Shown here: positions 24,566-36,055 of the stretch, in pieces | Position numbering within the stretch: the stretch's first letter is position 1 | Layout of the letters: the number at the start of each line of letters is the position of its first letter | From: Orobanche coerulescens | Lineage: Eukaryota; Streptophyta; Magnoliopsida; Lamiales; Orobanchaceae | Direction: 5' to 3' | Assembly (NCBI GenBank): GCA_033398695.1 | Contig: CM065814.1 | Span: 104,348,501-104,412,500, forward strand | DNA: 64,000 bases | Program-made: the position numbers and the translations under genes | The notes under the pieces: model-generated | Told to the model about the DNA's origin: nothing | Databases searched by the model: none | The model's input: only the letters and a program-made list of their open reading frames with translations

Positions 24566-25960
24566 AAGAAACAAACAACTCGGGGTACCTAGCACGCATG
24601 CTATCCTCGGTTTCCCAGGTCGCCTCCTCGACACCGTGTCTCGACCACTGCACCTTGACCAAAGGTATGGTCTTATGCCTCAATCGTTTCTCACGATACT
24701 CCAAAATCTTCAAAGGGCGCTCTTCGAAAGTGACATCTTCGGCGACATCAATCTCACCATAATCGATGATGTGACTAGGATCAGGACATATTTCCTCAAT
24801 CGGGAAACATGGAAAACGCTATGAACATGACTCAAGGCCGGAGGTAACGCCAAACGGTATGCCAACCCACCTACTCGCTCGAGGATCTCGAAGGGGCCGA
24901 TAAATCTCGGACTCAACTTCCCTTTCTTCCCGAAACGAAAAACTCCCTTCGTCGGCGACACCTTTAGCAAAACATGGTCTCCCACCTCGAATTCCAAAGG
25001 TCGACGACGGATGTCGATACGACCACATGCGACTCTGGCGATCAACATCCGTTCCCGAATTAACTCTATCTTCCGCCTCGTCTCTAAAAGCGACATCCGG
25101 CTCGGTCCGACCAAATCGGACGCCTCATTCCAACAAATCGGTGATCGACATCGCCGCCCGTAAAGTGCCTCATACGGTGCCATCCGAATCGATGCGTGCC
25201 ACCGTTGTTGTACGTGAATTCGATTAATGGCAAATGCTCCTCCCGATCTCTACTCCAATCGAGAGCACAAGCACGCAACAAATCCTCGAACGTCACGGAT
25301 AGTGCGTTCCGGCCCATCCGATCGGGATGAAAAGAGGTACTCAAATGTAGCGGGTACCCAACGCCTTATGCACTTTGCGAAGTGCGATACAAAGCGGCCG
25401 TCACGATCCGAAACAATAGACTTGAGTACCGTGAAGTCTCACAATCTGCGCGATAAACACACGAGCTAACTTCTGGGCCCCAAGTGTCCTTGATGCCCGG
25501 AAAATGTGCCGACTTGGTCGGGCGATCAACAATCACCCATACCATATTCATGCCCGACCTCGATCTCGGCAAACTCGTAACGAAATCCATCGATATATCT
25601 TCCCATTTCCATTCCTAACGAGGAGGATCGCAATAACCTTGACCGGCCGATGCTCGATTTTGACCTGCGACAAGTCAAACATCTCGCTACAAGCGTGCGA
25701 CCTCATCCTTCATATCATTCCACGGAAATTTCTTCTCGTGTCCTTGTACATCTTACTCGAACCGGGATGAACGGAATAAGGTGTAGCATGGGCCTCCCGT
25801 AAAATACTCTGCCTCAACTCGAGTCGTTCGGCACAAAGCCGACTGGAATCTCAAAATACCATCCTCGTGAATCACAAAACCGGGAGACTTTCCTTTAAGA
25901 ACGTTCTCTCGGATTTGAGTAATCATCGGATCCTCGATTGCTTGATTTGATTTCATCGAT
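24563..25960 (-). pseudogene. Element D pol, integrase and chromodomain part
   Basis: The chromodomain (about 24570-24700, [19 protein letters not shown]) closes the polyprotein. Upstream are [18 protein letters not shown], the GPY/F module ([21 protein letters not shown]), integrase core pieces in at least three frames (about 25084-25590: [20 protein letters not shown] and [13 protein letters not shown]), and an H2C2-finger region near 25700-25950. At least four frame changes break it. It once inserted element cDNA into chromatin read by the chromodomain. Confidence 0.85.
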
Positions 25961-26033
25961 CAAAGGCAGCGAAATCTCCAAAGCACAAAGTTGCCCAGCG
26001 ACTCCGGCAACAAGACCTCAACGTCTAACTCGA

Positions 26034-27451
26034 TCAAAGCCCTCCGAAGCTCGATCGAGGCGTAAGGATCTCAAGTGTTCGCAACGCAACTGGTTTCCGA
26101 CTCAAGGCGTCGGCTACGACGTTCGCCTTACCCGGATGATAAAGGATTTCGAGGTCATAATCCTTAATCAACTCTAACCACCTCCTCTGCCTCATATTCA
26201 ACTCTCGCTGAGTAAATATGTATTTCAGACTTTTATGATCGGTAAAAATCTGGCATGCAGAGCCGAAAAGATAGTGACGCCAAATCTTGAGCGCAAAAAC
26301 GACTGCCGCTAACTCCAAATCATGAGTAGGGTAGTTAAGCTCATACGGCCTCAACTGTCTCGACGCAAAGGCAATGGTCTTACCGTGCTGCATTAATACA
26401 CACCCAAGACCCTGACCCGAAGCATCGCTATAAACGGCAAAACCCTCATTGCCACATGGCAATGCCAAAACTGGGGCTGAAGTCAAACGCTTCTTCAGTT
26501 CCTCAAAACTCGACTGCCTCTCGTCATTCCAGACGAACTTCTCAGATTTCTGGAGCAACTGTGTAAGTGGTCGAGCCAGTTTCGAGAAACCCTCGACGAA
26601 CCTACGGTAGTAGCCAGCTAAACCCAAGAAACTACGGAGCTCCTTCACATTCTTGGGCGGTGCCCAATCAATACGGCCTCAACCTTCTGCGGATCCACAC
26701 GAACTCCCTCGGCTGAAATCACGTGACCTAAAAACATCACTTCCTTCAGCCAGAATTCACATTTCGAGAACTTTGCATAGAGTTGCTCGGTCCTTAAAAT
26801 GTCTAATACTATCCGCAAATGATGGGCATGCTCTTCCTCATTCCTCGAATAAATAAGAATATCGTCAATAAAGACGACGACGCACTTATCCAAATACTCG
26901 ATAAAAACTTTGTTCATCAATTGCATGAACACCGCCGGCGCATTAGTTAACCCGAAAGGCATGACTACGAACTCATAATGCCCGTACCTCGTCCGAAAAG
27001 CTGTTTTCGGCACATCAGACTCTCTCACCGGGTGATAGTACCCCGATTTCAAATCAATTTTCGAGAATACCGCAGCTCCCTGCAACTGATCGAACAAGTC
27101 ATCAATTCTCGGCAAAGGATACTTATTCTTGATGGTCACCTTGTTTAGTTCGCGATAGTCGATACACAAACGTAGTGAACCATCCTTCTTCCGCACAAAC
27201 AGGACCGGTGCGCCCCAAGGCGAGGCGCTCGGTCGAACATACCCCGACTCAAGAAGCTCACTCAACTGCTTCTTCAACTCGGACATCTCTGAAGGTGCCA
27301 TGCGATAGGGCGCCTTCGAAATAGGAGCCGCGCCCGGCTCTAACTCTATAGTAAACTCAACCTCACGATCCGGTGGCAATCCCGGTAACTCGTCAGGAAA
27401 TACATCAGGAAACTCATTAACGATTGGAATCGACAAGCTCGACTCCACCAT
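26034..27451 (-). pseudogene. Element D pol, reverse transcriptase and RNase H part
   Basis: 27451 to about 26665 covers the [69 protein letters not shown] (catalytic DD at 26861-26866). The motif usually [11 protein letters not shown] reads [10 protein letters not shown], one codon short. A frameshift near 26650-26670 moves into RNase [45 protein letters not shown]. Reading stops near 26034. Both domains look otherwise functional. Confidence 0.9.
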
Positions 27452-28027
27452 CCTCCGCCTTCAAGGCATAGCACCAATAACCAGTACACCTTTCGCAGAG
27501 ACTCATCGCCTTCAAGGCATTAATGACCAATTTACTGTTTCCCCTCTTTCGCCCGCGAAAGAGTGCTTAATCTTGTCCTCGGCTAACATAGTGATGATTC
27601 TCGTGCGGTAGTTCATGATCGCACCATGCCGCTCGAGCCAATCATCACCAAGAATCAAATCCTCACCCTCGATACTCACAACAATAAGATTAGAGGGCCA
27701 AGTCCTCTCACAAATAAATACAGAACAGTCTCGAACCTCCTGATCACCAACGATCCTATCGCCGCTAGGAAGCTTAACGATGAAGGGTTCACAAGGCGTC
27801 AAACAGTCGAGACTCAGACGGCGCACACAATCCAAAGATATGAACGAATGCGTAGCACCGGAATCGAAAAGCACACTGACAGGATGAGAAAGAATATAAA
27901 CGGTACCTGTCGCCACGGTAGCCGCTGGGTCATCGGTCTTCCGCATCTCATAAACCCGCGGATGGGCGGAGCCGACACTGGAAGCTCCCCCCTTAGAGGG
28001 CTGACCCCGACCTCTTCCAGCATCCAT
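27452..28027 (-). pseudogene. Element D gag remnant fused to protease
   Basis: Starts at ATG 28025-28027, directly after an acceptor-like CTCCAG|T. MDAGRGRGQPSKGGASSV joins the Gly-Arg N-terminus of gag to the Gly-Arg tract that normally lies after the zinc knuckles. The protease follows ([43 protein letters not shown]), to a frame break at about 27515. The whole capsid and both CCHC fingers (about 1 kb in relatives) are missing, apparently by recombination between the two GRGRG-coding tracts. Confidence 0.88.
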
Positions 28028-28248
28028 ACTGGAGTTAAATAAGTAGCAAAAGCCATACGAGGATCAGTACAAGAAAAGAACAATCACAAGTCGAGAATCA
28101 AGGGTACGATATGAGGAATTAATGAACAGAGGAAGGAAAACTTACGGACACTGGTAGTACCGGAATCATGGCAGCGTGACGATGGTGTGCAAAACAAAAC
28201 ACCACAAGACCCAATAAACCGACAAGCCTAGGTATCCATAAACCTAGT

Positions 28249-28260
28249 GCTCTGATACCA
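28249..28260 (-). other. Primer-binding site of element D
   Basis: Minus-strand TGGTATCAGAGC, 5 nt from the LTR start at 28266. tRNA-iMet type. Confidence 0.92.
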
Positions 28261-28265
28261 TTTTC

Positions 28266-30367
28266 TGTAACACCCTCAAGATATTCGAGGTATATTACAG
28301 CGCCGTGAATCCCTATATAGGACCCACCAGGCTGAACAGCATCATACTCATCGACTCACATAAACGACAAACCAACACCATGTCATAAAGACGCAAAACA
28401 GAATAAACCACCCGGTTCAACCGGTCAAACATAACATAATCAATCAACACGAACATAAAGGCAACAATACAATCCGGACGAACAAGAACTCTTAAGTACT
28501 CGAGTACAACTATTAGTTCAAAAGCCACAAAAGATGAAAAGACAAAAAGACATTAAGACGTCACTTATTCACAATCATCACGCATGGCCATCATCCGTGT
28601 ACTGGTCCAGCGCCCGTTCGTCTCGATGAGCCTGACCTGAAATTCATAAAACGAATTTCCCCAAAACGGGTCCCCAGAGGGGTTAGCATTTACGCTAGTA
28701 CAAGTAACCAGATGAACAACTTACATCTTACACATATAGTAAATGCATGCAATTAAGAAAACCGTTCGAAAGCACTCATTTCCGGAAATGCCAATATCAA
28801 AACACATTTGTAAAATTTCACCACAATTAACCGTCGATCCACGTCTCTGTGGACCCCTACCGAGACCCCGTCGGATCTAACCCGTAGTGGTTAAAAGCAA
28901 GCTCGTCGATCCACGTCTCTTGTGGACCCCTACCGAGACCCCGTCGGATCTAACCCGTAGTGAGCATACACACACACACCATTTCTCATACAATACTACT
29001 ATGTCAAGATTGTAAGTTCATAAGGATACTTGCCTCGATTAAATAGACGATGACACGAACGGAATGGAAGAGTTGAACACGACCGCAAGGAACCGGCGGA
29101 AATGAACCTAACGATTCGAATAACACAATCACAACCAACTCTAGACGATTACGGAAATGGAATACACCCGGAAACCCGCCTACGATTCATGTATATTCGT
29201 ATATAAACAACAACGAGGGCGGACCACAACCAAACCCTCTCGATTCCGTAAAAATCACGAAATATACCATGAATCCGTAGGGAAACTAAGAATACCAACA
29301 AGATTAATAATATTCATCATGAATCCATCAACGAAACGGAACGGATCGGAAGAAAATCCCAAAACCCCCAAATTATCCAAAAGTAGGGTTCTAAGAGATT
29401 ACCTTGGATTTAGGATGAGAAACACAAGTGGATGATGTTAGTCTTACACCAAGAACTCAAGCACAAGGATCTCTGAAGTGATTGGAAGAAGAAAATCGCC
29501 TCAAATCGTCTCTGGAGTCGCTCGGCCGCGGAAAGAGGAAGAAATGAGATTTTGTGATTATCTCGGTCAACTCCCTGGTTTATATAGCCAGGGAGTGTTA
29601 GCGCACGCTAAGACCTCAAGGTTAGTGTGCGCTAACGGGATAGGGTTACAAACCCTCCTGTTAGCGTCCCAGTCCAGAAACCAGGTTTTTGGAAGTTAGC
29701 GTGCGCTACCATACATGCGTAGCGTGCGCTAATAACCTCTCGGTAGCGCGCGCTATCGGCCAATAGCGTGCGCTACCTGAACATCAGCCGAGTCCAGAGC
29801 TAACCGCCCAAACCTCACCCGACCCGTTAGCGTGCGCTACCATACCCAGAGCGTGCGCTAACTAGCATCCGATTGAGTTCGGAGTAAATCGCCCAAGATC
29901 GACAGTCACACTAGCGCGCGCCATCGAACAATTTAACGCGGCGCTAGTCTCCCAACATTAGCGTCGCTAGACAAGATAGCGTGCGCTAATCCGGACAGCC
30001 TGCAGGGCCGAGCTGAATCGCCACTCCTGTGGCTAAATCGTTAGCGTGCGCTACGAATTAAACGTAGCGTGCGCTACTAATGGATTTCTAGCGTGCGCTA
30101 TACAGGAAATTTAGCGTGCGCTAGATACAGAATATAAACGACCCAAAATACCGGATTATGAACGAAACGTCAAACGGAACACCTCAAAACGCATCATAGC
30201 ATACAATGAATCCACGGCAACCCCGAAACGGCGGTTCCGCACAACAATTACGAGAATCAGATTAAAAGATAACGGAAAAGTTACACTGAAGGATACACGA
30301 GGGTCACTAAAATCGAGAATTACACCGGAAATACAATTACAAGGGAAAGAAAAATGCGGATATTACA
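28266..30367 (-). repeat. Element D 5' LTR (right)
   Basis: 2102 bp, near-identical to 22433-24528. Splice-like sites at 29401-29402 (GT), 29108-29109 (AG), 29032-29033 (GC) and 28637-28638 (AG, here the better TTTCAG|GTCAG). Hairpin repeats lie at about 28840-28965; TATA box 29578-29586; palindromes 29590-30125. Differences from the left LTR cluster at CAG/CTG strings near 29790-29950. Confidence 0.92.
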
Positions 30368-30548
30368 AAAAATACCTTGATTCGGCGAAGAACAATGGAT
30401 TAGATGATGTTATAATCACCTAGGATGCTCCAAAACACCTTGGAATGGAAGAAAATTAGCCCAGGTCGCGAACCTTAGTCGCCACGTCTCAAACCCGCGG
30501 AGGAAGAAGAAGAAATGAAGAAAAATGAAGATTAATGACTGCTGTCTA

Positions 30549-30895
30549 GTTTATATACTGGACAGTTTAGCGTGCGCTACTCCTACCTGATTAGCGTGCA
30601 CTATCGAAGCATCAGAACAAACGTTCTGCCAAAAGTGCACAGTTAGCGTGCGCTAACCACCAAAAGTTAGCGTGCACTAACGAAACCTCCAGACCCAGTC
30701 CAGTAGCCACTAGACTGCCTCGAACTACCAATTAGCGTGCGCTACCAAACCTGTAGCGTGCGCTAACCACTGCACCATAGCGCGCGCTAACCACCTGCCC
30801 TTAGCGTGCGCTAACAGCCTGAATCCAGATACTGACCTCAGACCCTGCTGCTCGATAGCGTGCGCTAAGGAGATCCCTTAGCGTGCGCTAATACA
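30549..30895 (-). promoter_or_regulatory. TATA box and TTAGCGTGCGCTAA cluster, solo LTR C
   Basis: Minus-strand AGTATATAAAC (30550-30560) is preceded by about ten copies of TTAGCGTGCGCTAA or variants. C and D share this core although the rest of their LTRs differs. Confidence 0.72.
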
Positions 30896-31418
30896 CCCAG
30901 AACTACAGCAGTAGTGCTCTCAAAGCTGGTTACAACAACGGACTCCTCCGATCGAAATACCAAGTTCAAGATACGCACGGAAAGCTCCAGAATAAGATCA
31001 TACTAAGAGCTCGAGTTACAATCAAACTCGCACGCGACCATAAAAAGGGTCGAGACAACAAATACGTATACGGATACCCACAACTATGGGAAATTATAAA
31101 ATGGCCCAAAATGCCTGGAAATCACGATACGTGATCGAATAACCAAACCGAAGTTCATAACACATCTAACAAAGTTAAACGGTCTTACGGGAACTCAGAA
31201 CAACAGTTTCAGACGAGATCCGTAAGAATCGAACTCAAGTGCGGAAAAGTCGCTAAAAAGCACGGAACCCAACAAAACGACACCAAAACGAACTCGGTCG
31301 TCGAAAAGTGCAGAATTAAATATTCTCAGAATAACGAAACGGTCAGAAGTGAGCCATCAAAATGGACTCCTGCCGAAAAAAATAAAATTACCGGAAATCG
31401 AAATTGCGGATATTACAT

Positions 31419-31510
31419 CTCCGATACCATGTAAGTGATAAATTGTGTATATTCCCTTATTGTGAACGAGTAAATCAGAACTCGTGCTATGCACAAACTT
31501 GCTCTCTAAG
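31419..31510 (-). repeat. PBS and LTR edge of the outer Ty1/copia element
   Basis: Minus-strand TGGTATCGGAG (31419-31429) is a tRNA-iMet-type PBS. The LTR reads inward from 31430 (TGTAAGTGATAAATTG on the plus strand). Its far end is not resolved; it may end before the direct repeat that begins near 31511. Solo LTR C inserted at the edge of this PBS. Confidence 0.6.
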
Positions 31511-32117
31511 TGTTTCGCGTGAATTTGTTTATGTTTTTGTAAATTTAACTTTTTTGATTAGTTTATAGTTTATTAGGTATTGTAGTTGTTTTTTATTTTC
31601 AAATTTTGTTTTAACTTGATATTGGTCATTTAATTGGAATGGGCTTTTAATATTCCTTTCCCTAGGTTATATATTCTTAGCATAACATGGAAACTCACAT
31701 TATCAAAAATAATACACATATGGCTTTTCCTCTTGTTTCTCCTCTTGTTTTGTTAGGCCGGTTAGCAGTTGAAGCTAAGTCGAGCTATGTTTTCGCGTGA
31801 ATTTATTTATGTTTTCGTAAATATAACAATTTTGATGAGTTTATAGTTTATTAGTTATTGTAGTTGTTTTTTCTTTTCAAATTTTATTTTAATTATACAT
31901 TATTTGAAAATGTGTGTACAAGTTTGAATTATGTGTTTTTATTATTTTCGTCATTAAATTGGAATGGTCTTTTAATATTCTTTTTTCTAGGTTATATATT
32001 CTTAGCATAACATGGAAACTCACATTATCAACAAAATAATACACATATGGCTTCTCCTCTTGTTTCTCCTCTTGTTTTGTTAGGCCGGTTAGCAGTTGAA
32101 GCTAAGTCGAGCTATGT
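31511..32117. repeat. Tandem direct duplication, two units of ~280 and ~330 bp
   Basis: Units at 31511-31788 and 31789-32117 share TTTCGCGTGAATTTRTTTATG, GGTTATATATTCTTAGCATA, CACATATGGCTTYTCCTCTT and a common end AAGTCGAGCTATGT. The second unit has an extra ~50-bp AT-rich insertion. No coding potential. Origin unknown; it could belong to a copia LTR or be local duplication. Confidence 0.85.
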
Positions 32118-32848
32118 CACAGTTAAGTACTAACTACATATACTTTTCTAACAAATGACATCAAATAACCAATTAGAGGTGTAATAAAAATATTCAACTT
32201 TTATGGTAAATTGATCAAAACTTATGCTATTTGAGACATGCTCTCCACAGGATCTAAGGTAGAATAAGTTGTTTCCTAATCTGGACATATGATATTAAAG
32301 GATAATAACCAATCCTAAACAGCCATATGATATAGAGCCATTTCAATCCATGCTATTTGGCTGTTATCTTTTTGAAAACTAAAATCTAATGCATCCTCAC
32401 AAAATGGTTTCAAAATAGGTTGTTAGCACCGCGCTTCGCAGCGGGAAGTTTGTATACAAAGTATTGGTCTTTACGTATTGTGTACCCGAACCGATGCAAA
32501 TTAGTCGAAGATGACAAAAGGCCAATGTGAATGAATTATATGACTATGATATAGACACACTTATTTGAATGTTGCAAGTACTATATGTTAACCACAACGT
32601 GTGCACATCCAAAAAGTAACACAAATAATAAGTCCAAAGAACCACTTTCATTTTAAGAATGTCCAATGATATCAAGTATTGATAGTGATCCAATATTCAT
32701 AAGGCTGCAGTTCCAGTAACCATATTCAAATCAAATTTAAATATCAATTTCGGTTAAGAGAGATTTAATACACAAACACTACGCTTGCAAACTAATTATC
32801 TAGTTACTTCAAAGCAAAACATATACTAGCAATCCACCACTAATTGAA
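32118..32848. other. AT-rich spacer without recognisable genes
   Basis: 731 bp. I see no coding frame, LTR edge or tandem repeat. One GC-rich hairpin-like string CACCGCGCTTCGCAGCGGG (about 32429-32447) stands out but has no partner structure. Confidence 0.5.
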
Positions 32849-33100
32849 CACTACTAGAATTCATACAGTTAACGACAAACAATTAACGATGGACTAAAAC
32901 TTTCGTCGTTATTGGTCTTAATGTGACACATAACTACAACAACATATCTAAACCGCCGTTAGACATTGAAATAGGTGAAAAAAAAATTATAAAATTAAAA
33001 GAAAAAGCAAGTTCATCGTTATTAATTAAGAGAACTATTCTTAATTTGTAACCAAGAAAAAAATAACTATTCTTAAAGGCGGGATTAGAGCCCGGGATTT
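32849..33100 (+). repeat. CACTA terminal and subterminal repeats
   Basis: CACTACTAGAA at the tip is the standard CACTA-family terminus. Subterminal words ACGAC/GTCGT recur in both orientations (AACGACAAAC, TTTCGTCGTTATT, TTCATCGTTATT), as expected for transposase-accessory binding sites. Confidence 0.7.
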
Positions 33101-36055
33101 TTTAGCCGCCTTCATCATCAGTTCTGCAAAAAAAATTCCACGCCTCCCATCAACCCTAATTTAGTTTCCCCAAAATATTCATCTTCTCTTGCAAATTAAA
33201 GCCGAACGAAGCAACCAATACACCTTCTCAATTATTCAAGCGATTCACGAATTTGATTGAGGCACCAGTTTGAAGGATTTCTCATCAGTTTGATTTGTGA
33301 AGACGACTATCACCAGTTTGAAGGATTTCTCACTAACTCATGTAAGTTTCACCAATTACAAATTGAATCGATTATCTTAGCCTCTTCAAGTTTTTTAGGT
33401 TTTTATGAATTGAACTGGTTATCTTTGCCTCTTGTAGGAACTGAATTGATTGATTTTGTATAAGTATAAATCGACAATAATAGTTAAATAATTTAATCTG
33501 CACATTGTTAATTTGAGGGATTAATCTTCAGTTCATGTAAGTTTCGTATTTTTGTCCTTAGAATTTTGCAATTACAAATTAAATTGTTTATCTTTGCTTT
33601 TCTTTTTTGAAGTTTTTATGAATTGGACTGATTATCTTTGCCTCTTGTATGAATTAAATTGACTAATTTTGTATATGTTATATAAAAAAAATAAAAAACA
33701 GAAAAATAAAAAACAGAAACAGAAATATATAAAAGAAAAACAGAAAATAAAAAACATACAAAAAAACACAAAATCAAAAAAAAAAAAGCAGAAAGTGAAA
33801 CATCTCCTACTATACACCTACCTACATGTTATTATCTTCAAATTATAATTGATCTTATACGCAGCTTCATGCTCCTTTGTAATACATACATGTTTACATT
33901 GTTGTACTATATCCATCAGTAGTGTAGGGAGACTTAACGCGTGTGTGTTTTGTGATAATGTAGCATATATAGATTGGTAGTGGAGGGAGACCTAAATTAG
34001 TGTTTTTTTATGTATAATTTGTGTAGATTGATTCGTAGCGGTGGGAGTTCTAAACAGTGTATTTTTTACGACTAATGTAGTGGAGGGAGACTTGATTTTA
34101 TGACCAACATTGTGATTAATGGCTATCACCTACTGGTTCAACTCCGCATTTTCAAGTTGCTCCAGTTTAGTAGGCTGCTTGTTTTGGAATATAACTACAA
34201 ATCAAAACTATATAGCATTCGTATAATTGAAAATTTGTTCCTGTTTGTTGCTGACCCGTATCCCTGCATTTCTAATCCTTAGACCTCTGCCAACATTTGT
34301 ATCTACAACACAAGTGAGGCATCGTTGCTTCCTCTTGTATTTTGTACTCACAATGATTTTTACTCAACAAATCTGTGATTTTACTGCTCATAATTCATGT
34401 CTTCCCAGTTCTTCTTGCGGCGTATCAGTTTATCATCCCTGCCAACAAAAGCACAAAGTGCAATCTCTATATTTTTTGTCGGTTGATTGGGCTAGCTTCA
34501 ATATAAGAAGGTTAGTTATTATTTATTTGTTTTATGTATGCATATGCAAGTTTTGGAGAACTTGTTTACTATTATTTTATTTTTACCCATACCTATAGTT
34601 ATACTGATGTGAATGAGGTATACAAATTTCACTTGTTGAGGCGAAAATTAATATGCCATTTCTGTCTATGTTATAATGTTTATACATCTTATGCATTGAT
34701 TATTCTATTTTTGAAATAAACCTTTTCATCATTGATATACTGCTCGAAATGGTGTTTTAGAATTAATATTGGGAAAGTTTAATATGTTCTAAGAAGTTCC
34801 GCCATTTTCAAACAAATCTAGAGGATGTTGATGAGAGTTCGGTGAATCGTGAAACTCTTGCGAAGCCATGTATGGAAAAGGAAATGATCGACTTCACAAC
34901 CCGCAAAAACTTACAATATCATGAACTAGCATATTGCTCAATTAATAAGAAGAATTTATACTTTAAAAAGCAATTATGGAGTAAAACAAACATGTGAGAA
35001 AGTAAAAAACTTAATTTTAAACAATTTCTGCAGTCAATCTGTCAGTGCTCAATCAAATAGTCATAACTTCTTCCACAAATAATATTTTCAGGTCATTCTT
35101 TTTTTGTTTGAAACTAGACTCATATAGATTTCCAATCATATATGTAACAAAATTTTAATCATTTCCAGTAAAAATAGTTTATTATTTGATGTCAGTTTAC
35201 AAAATCTACATATTTTCATTGACAGCCTGCGGATAGCCATAAATTCTTCTACGAATAACATTTTTATGCAATTTTTTTTCCTAGAAACTAGACTTGTATA
35301 GCTTTCCAACCATATATGTAACAAAAATTAAAGTATATCCAGTAAAATCAGTTTATTGTTCAAACTCAGTTTACAAAATCTGCATTGTTTCGTAGACAGC
35401 GTGACAAACTTTAGTCTAATAGCCATAACTTCTTCTACAAATAACATTCTCATGCAATTCTTTGTGTTAGAAACTAGACTCGAATAAATTTTCAATCATA
35501 TATGTAACAAAAATTTATGCATCTACAGTAAAGGTAATTTATTGTTCAAAGTTGATGTTTGTGCAATCGAATTCTCAAATTCTGCCTATACCAATATAAT
35601 AGTCAGTTTATAATTGTTGTTGTTGTTGTTGTTTTGTTTGTGTTATCTGCTTACCGAATCTAATCAGTTTAGCGGTTTCAAAATTATTCTTATGTTTTGA
35701 TTGTTGATCTCTTAGTACTTTTAAACTACTTCCATAAATAAATTTCCAACTACAAAACTGACTAAGCATTAAAACAAATAAGGATGCAACTTGGACACTA
35801 TATAATGTTTAAAGAATATGCATACAAATATCGAATAGAACCTTACAATATAATTAGATGTCGAATCAAAAAGAGGAAAAAAAATTCTGTTTTTCTTTTT
35901 CTTTTTATTTGCCAAGTAAAATATTAATCGCTTACTATACTACTGTCTCTACAATATATTTTTAAACCCCTCATTTTTTAAGTTGTGCTTATTCTTTTTG
36001 TGATTATCTATCATGTACTTTAGCAGACAAACTTTAAGAACACATTTTTGTGAAA
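33101..36055 (+). other. CACTA leader: no coding sequence, AT-rich with tandem repeats
   Basis: Nearly 3 kb between the terminus and transposase. Contents: a 5'UTR-like stretch (33120-33260), donor-like CATGTAAGTTTC sites (near 33341 and 33537), an A-rich run (33680-33790), four ~60-bp units with GTAGTGGAGGGAGAC (33915-34095), three ~180-bp units (35059-35560) and a (TTG)n run (35613-35633). Short open frames at 33257-33463 and 34100-34719 show no protein-like pattern. A spliced 5'UTR is plausible. Confidence 0.55.
35059..35560. repeat. Three imperfect ~180-bp tandem units
   Basis: Units start near 35059, 35234 and 35420. Each has CATAACTTCTTCYACAAATAA, GAAACTAGACTC, a TTTCCAATCATATATGTAAC string and CAGTTTACAAAATCT. 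Divergence between units is high, so the array is old. Confidence 0.8.

Larger units (their letters stand above)
22433..30367 (-). mobile_element. Element D: Tekay-like gypsy element lacking gag
   Basis: Inserted in solo LTR C with duplication AAAAA (22428-22432, 30368-30372). LTRs are 22433-24528 (2096 bp) and 28266-30367 (2102 bp); PBS 28249-28260; PPT next to 24528. The internal region is only 3.7 kb: pol is present but gag capsid and zinc knuckles are deleted. Very similar LTRs indicate a recent insertion. It would need gag from a relative. Confidence 0.93.
20456..31417 (-). mobile_element. Solo LTR C, interrupted by element D
   Basis: TGTAACACCCCC at 20456 and GGATATTACA at 31417, flanked by TCTCC (20451-20455 and 31418-31422). 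Without element D (22433-30367) and one AAAAA it is about 3.0 kb. There is no PBS, PPT or coding DNA, so it is a solo LTR left by LTR-LTR recombination. It carries tandem repeats (21246-21440; 21465-21690), a degraded GC-donor-like site (CGAG|GCAACTAC, 22047-22048), an acceptor-like site (20768-20769), a GT-donor-like site (ATCAAG|GTATTT, 30374-30375), a TATA box (30550-30557) and palindromes (30566-30895). Confidence 0.9.

Noticed and set aside
24636..24824. Plus-strand open frames across element D, E and F pol regions
   Set aside because: They are antisense shadows of the minus-strand integrase and chromodomain coding sequence.
32429..32447. Helitron 3' hairpin (CCGCGCTTCGCAGCGG)
   Set aside because: The stem is only 4 bp, no CTRR end follows at the right distance, and no Helitron 5' end or Rep/helicase is seen.
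33632..33817. Phe-rich membrane-like ORF on the minus strand
   Set aside because: Translation of an A-rich low-complexity run; no start context or conservation.
35613..35633. (TTG)n microsatellite as a functional site
   Set aside because: Short simple repeat with nothing special around it.
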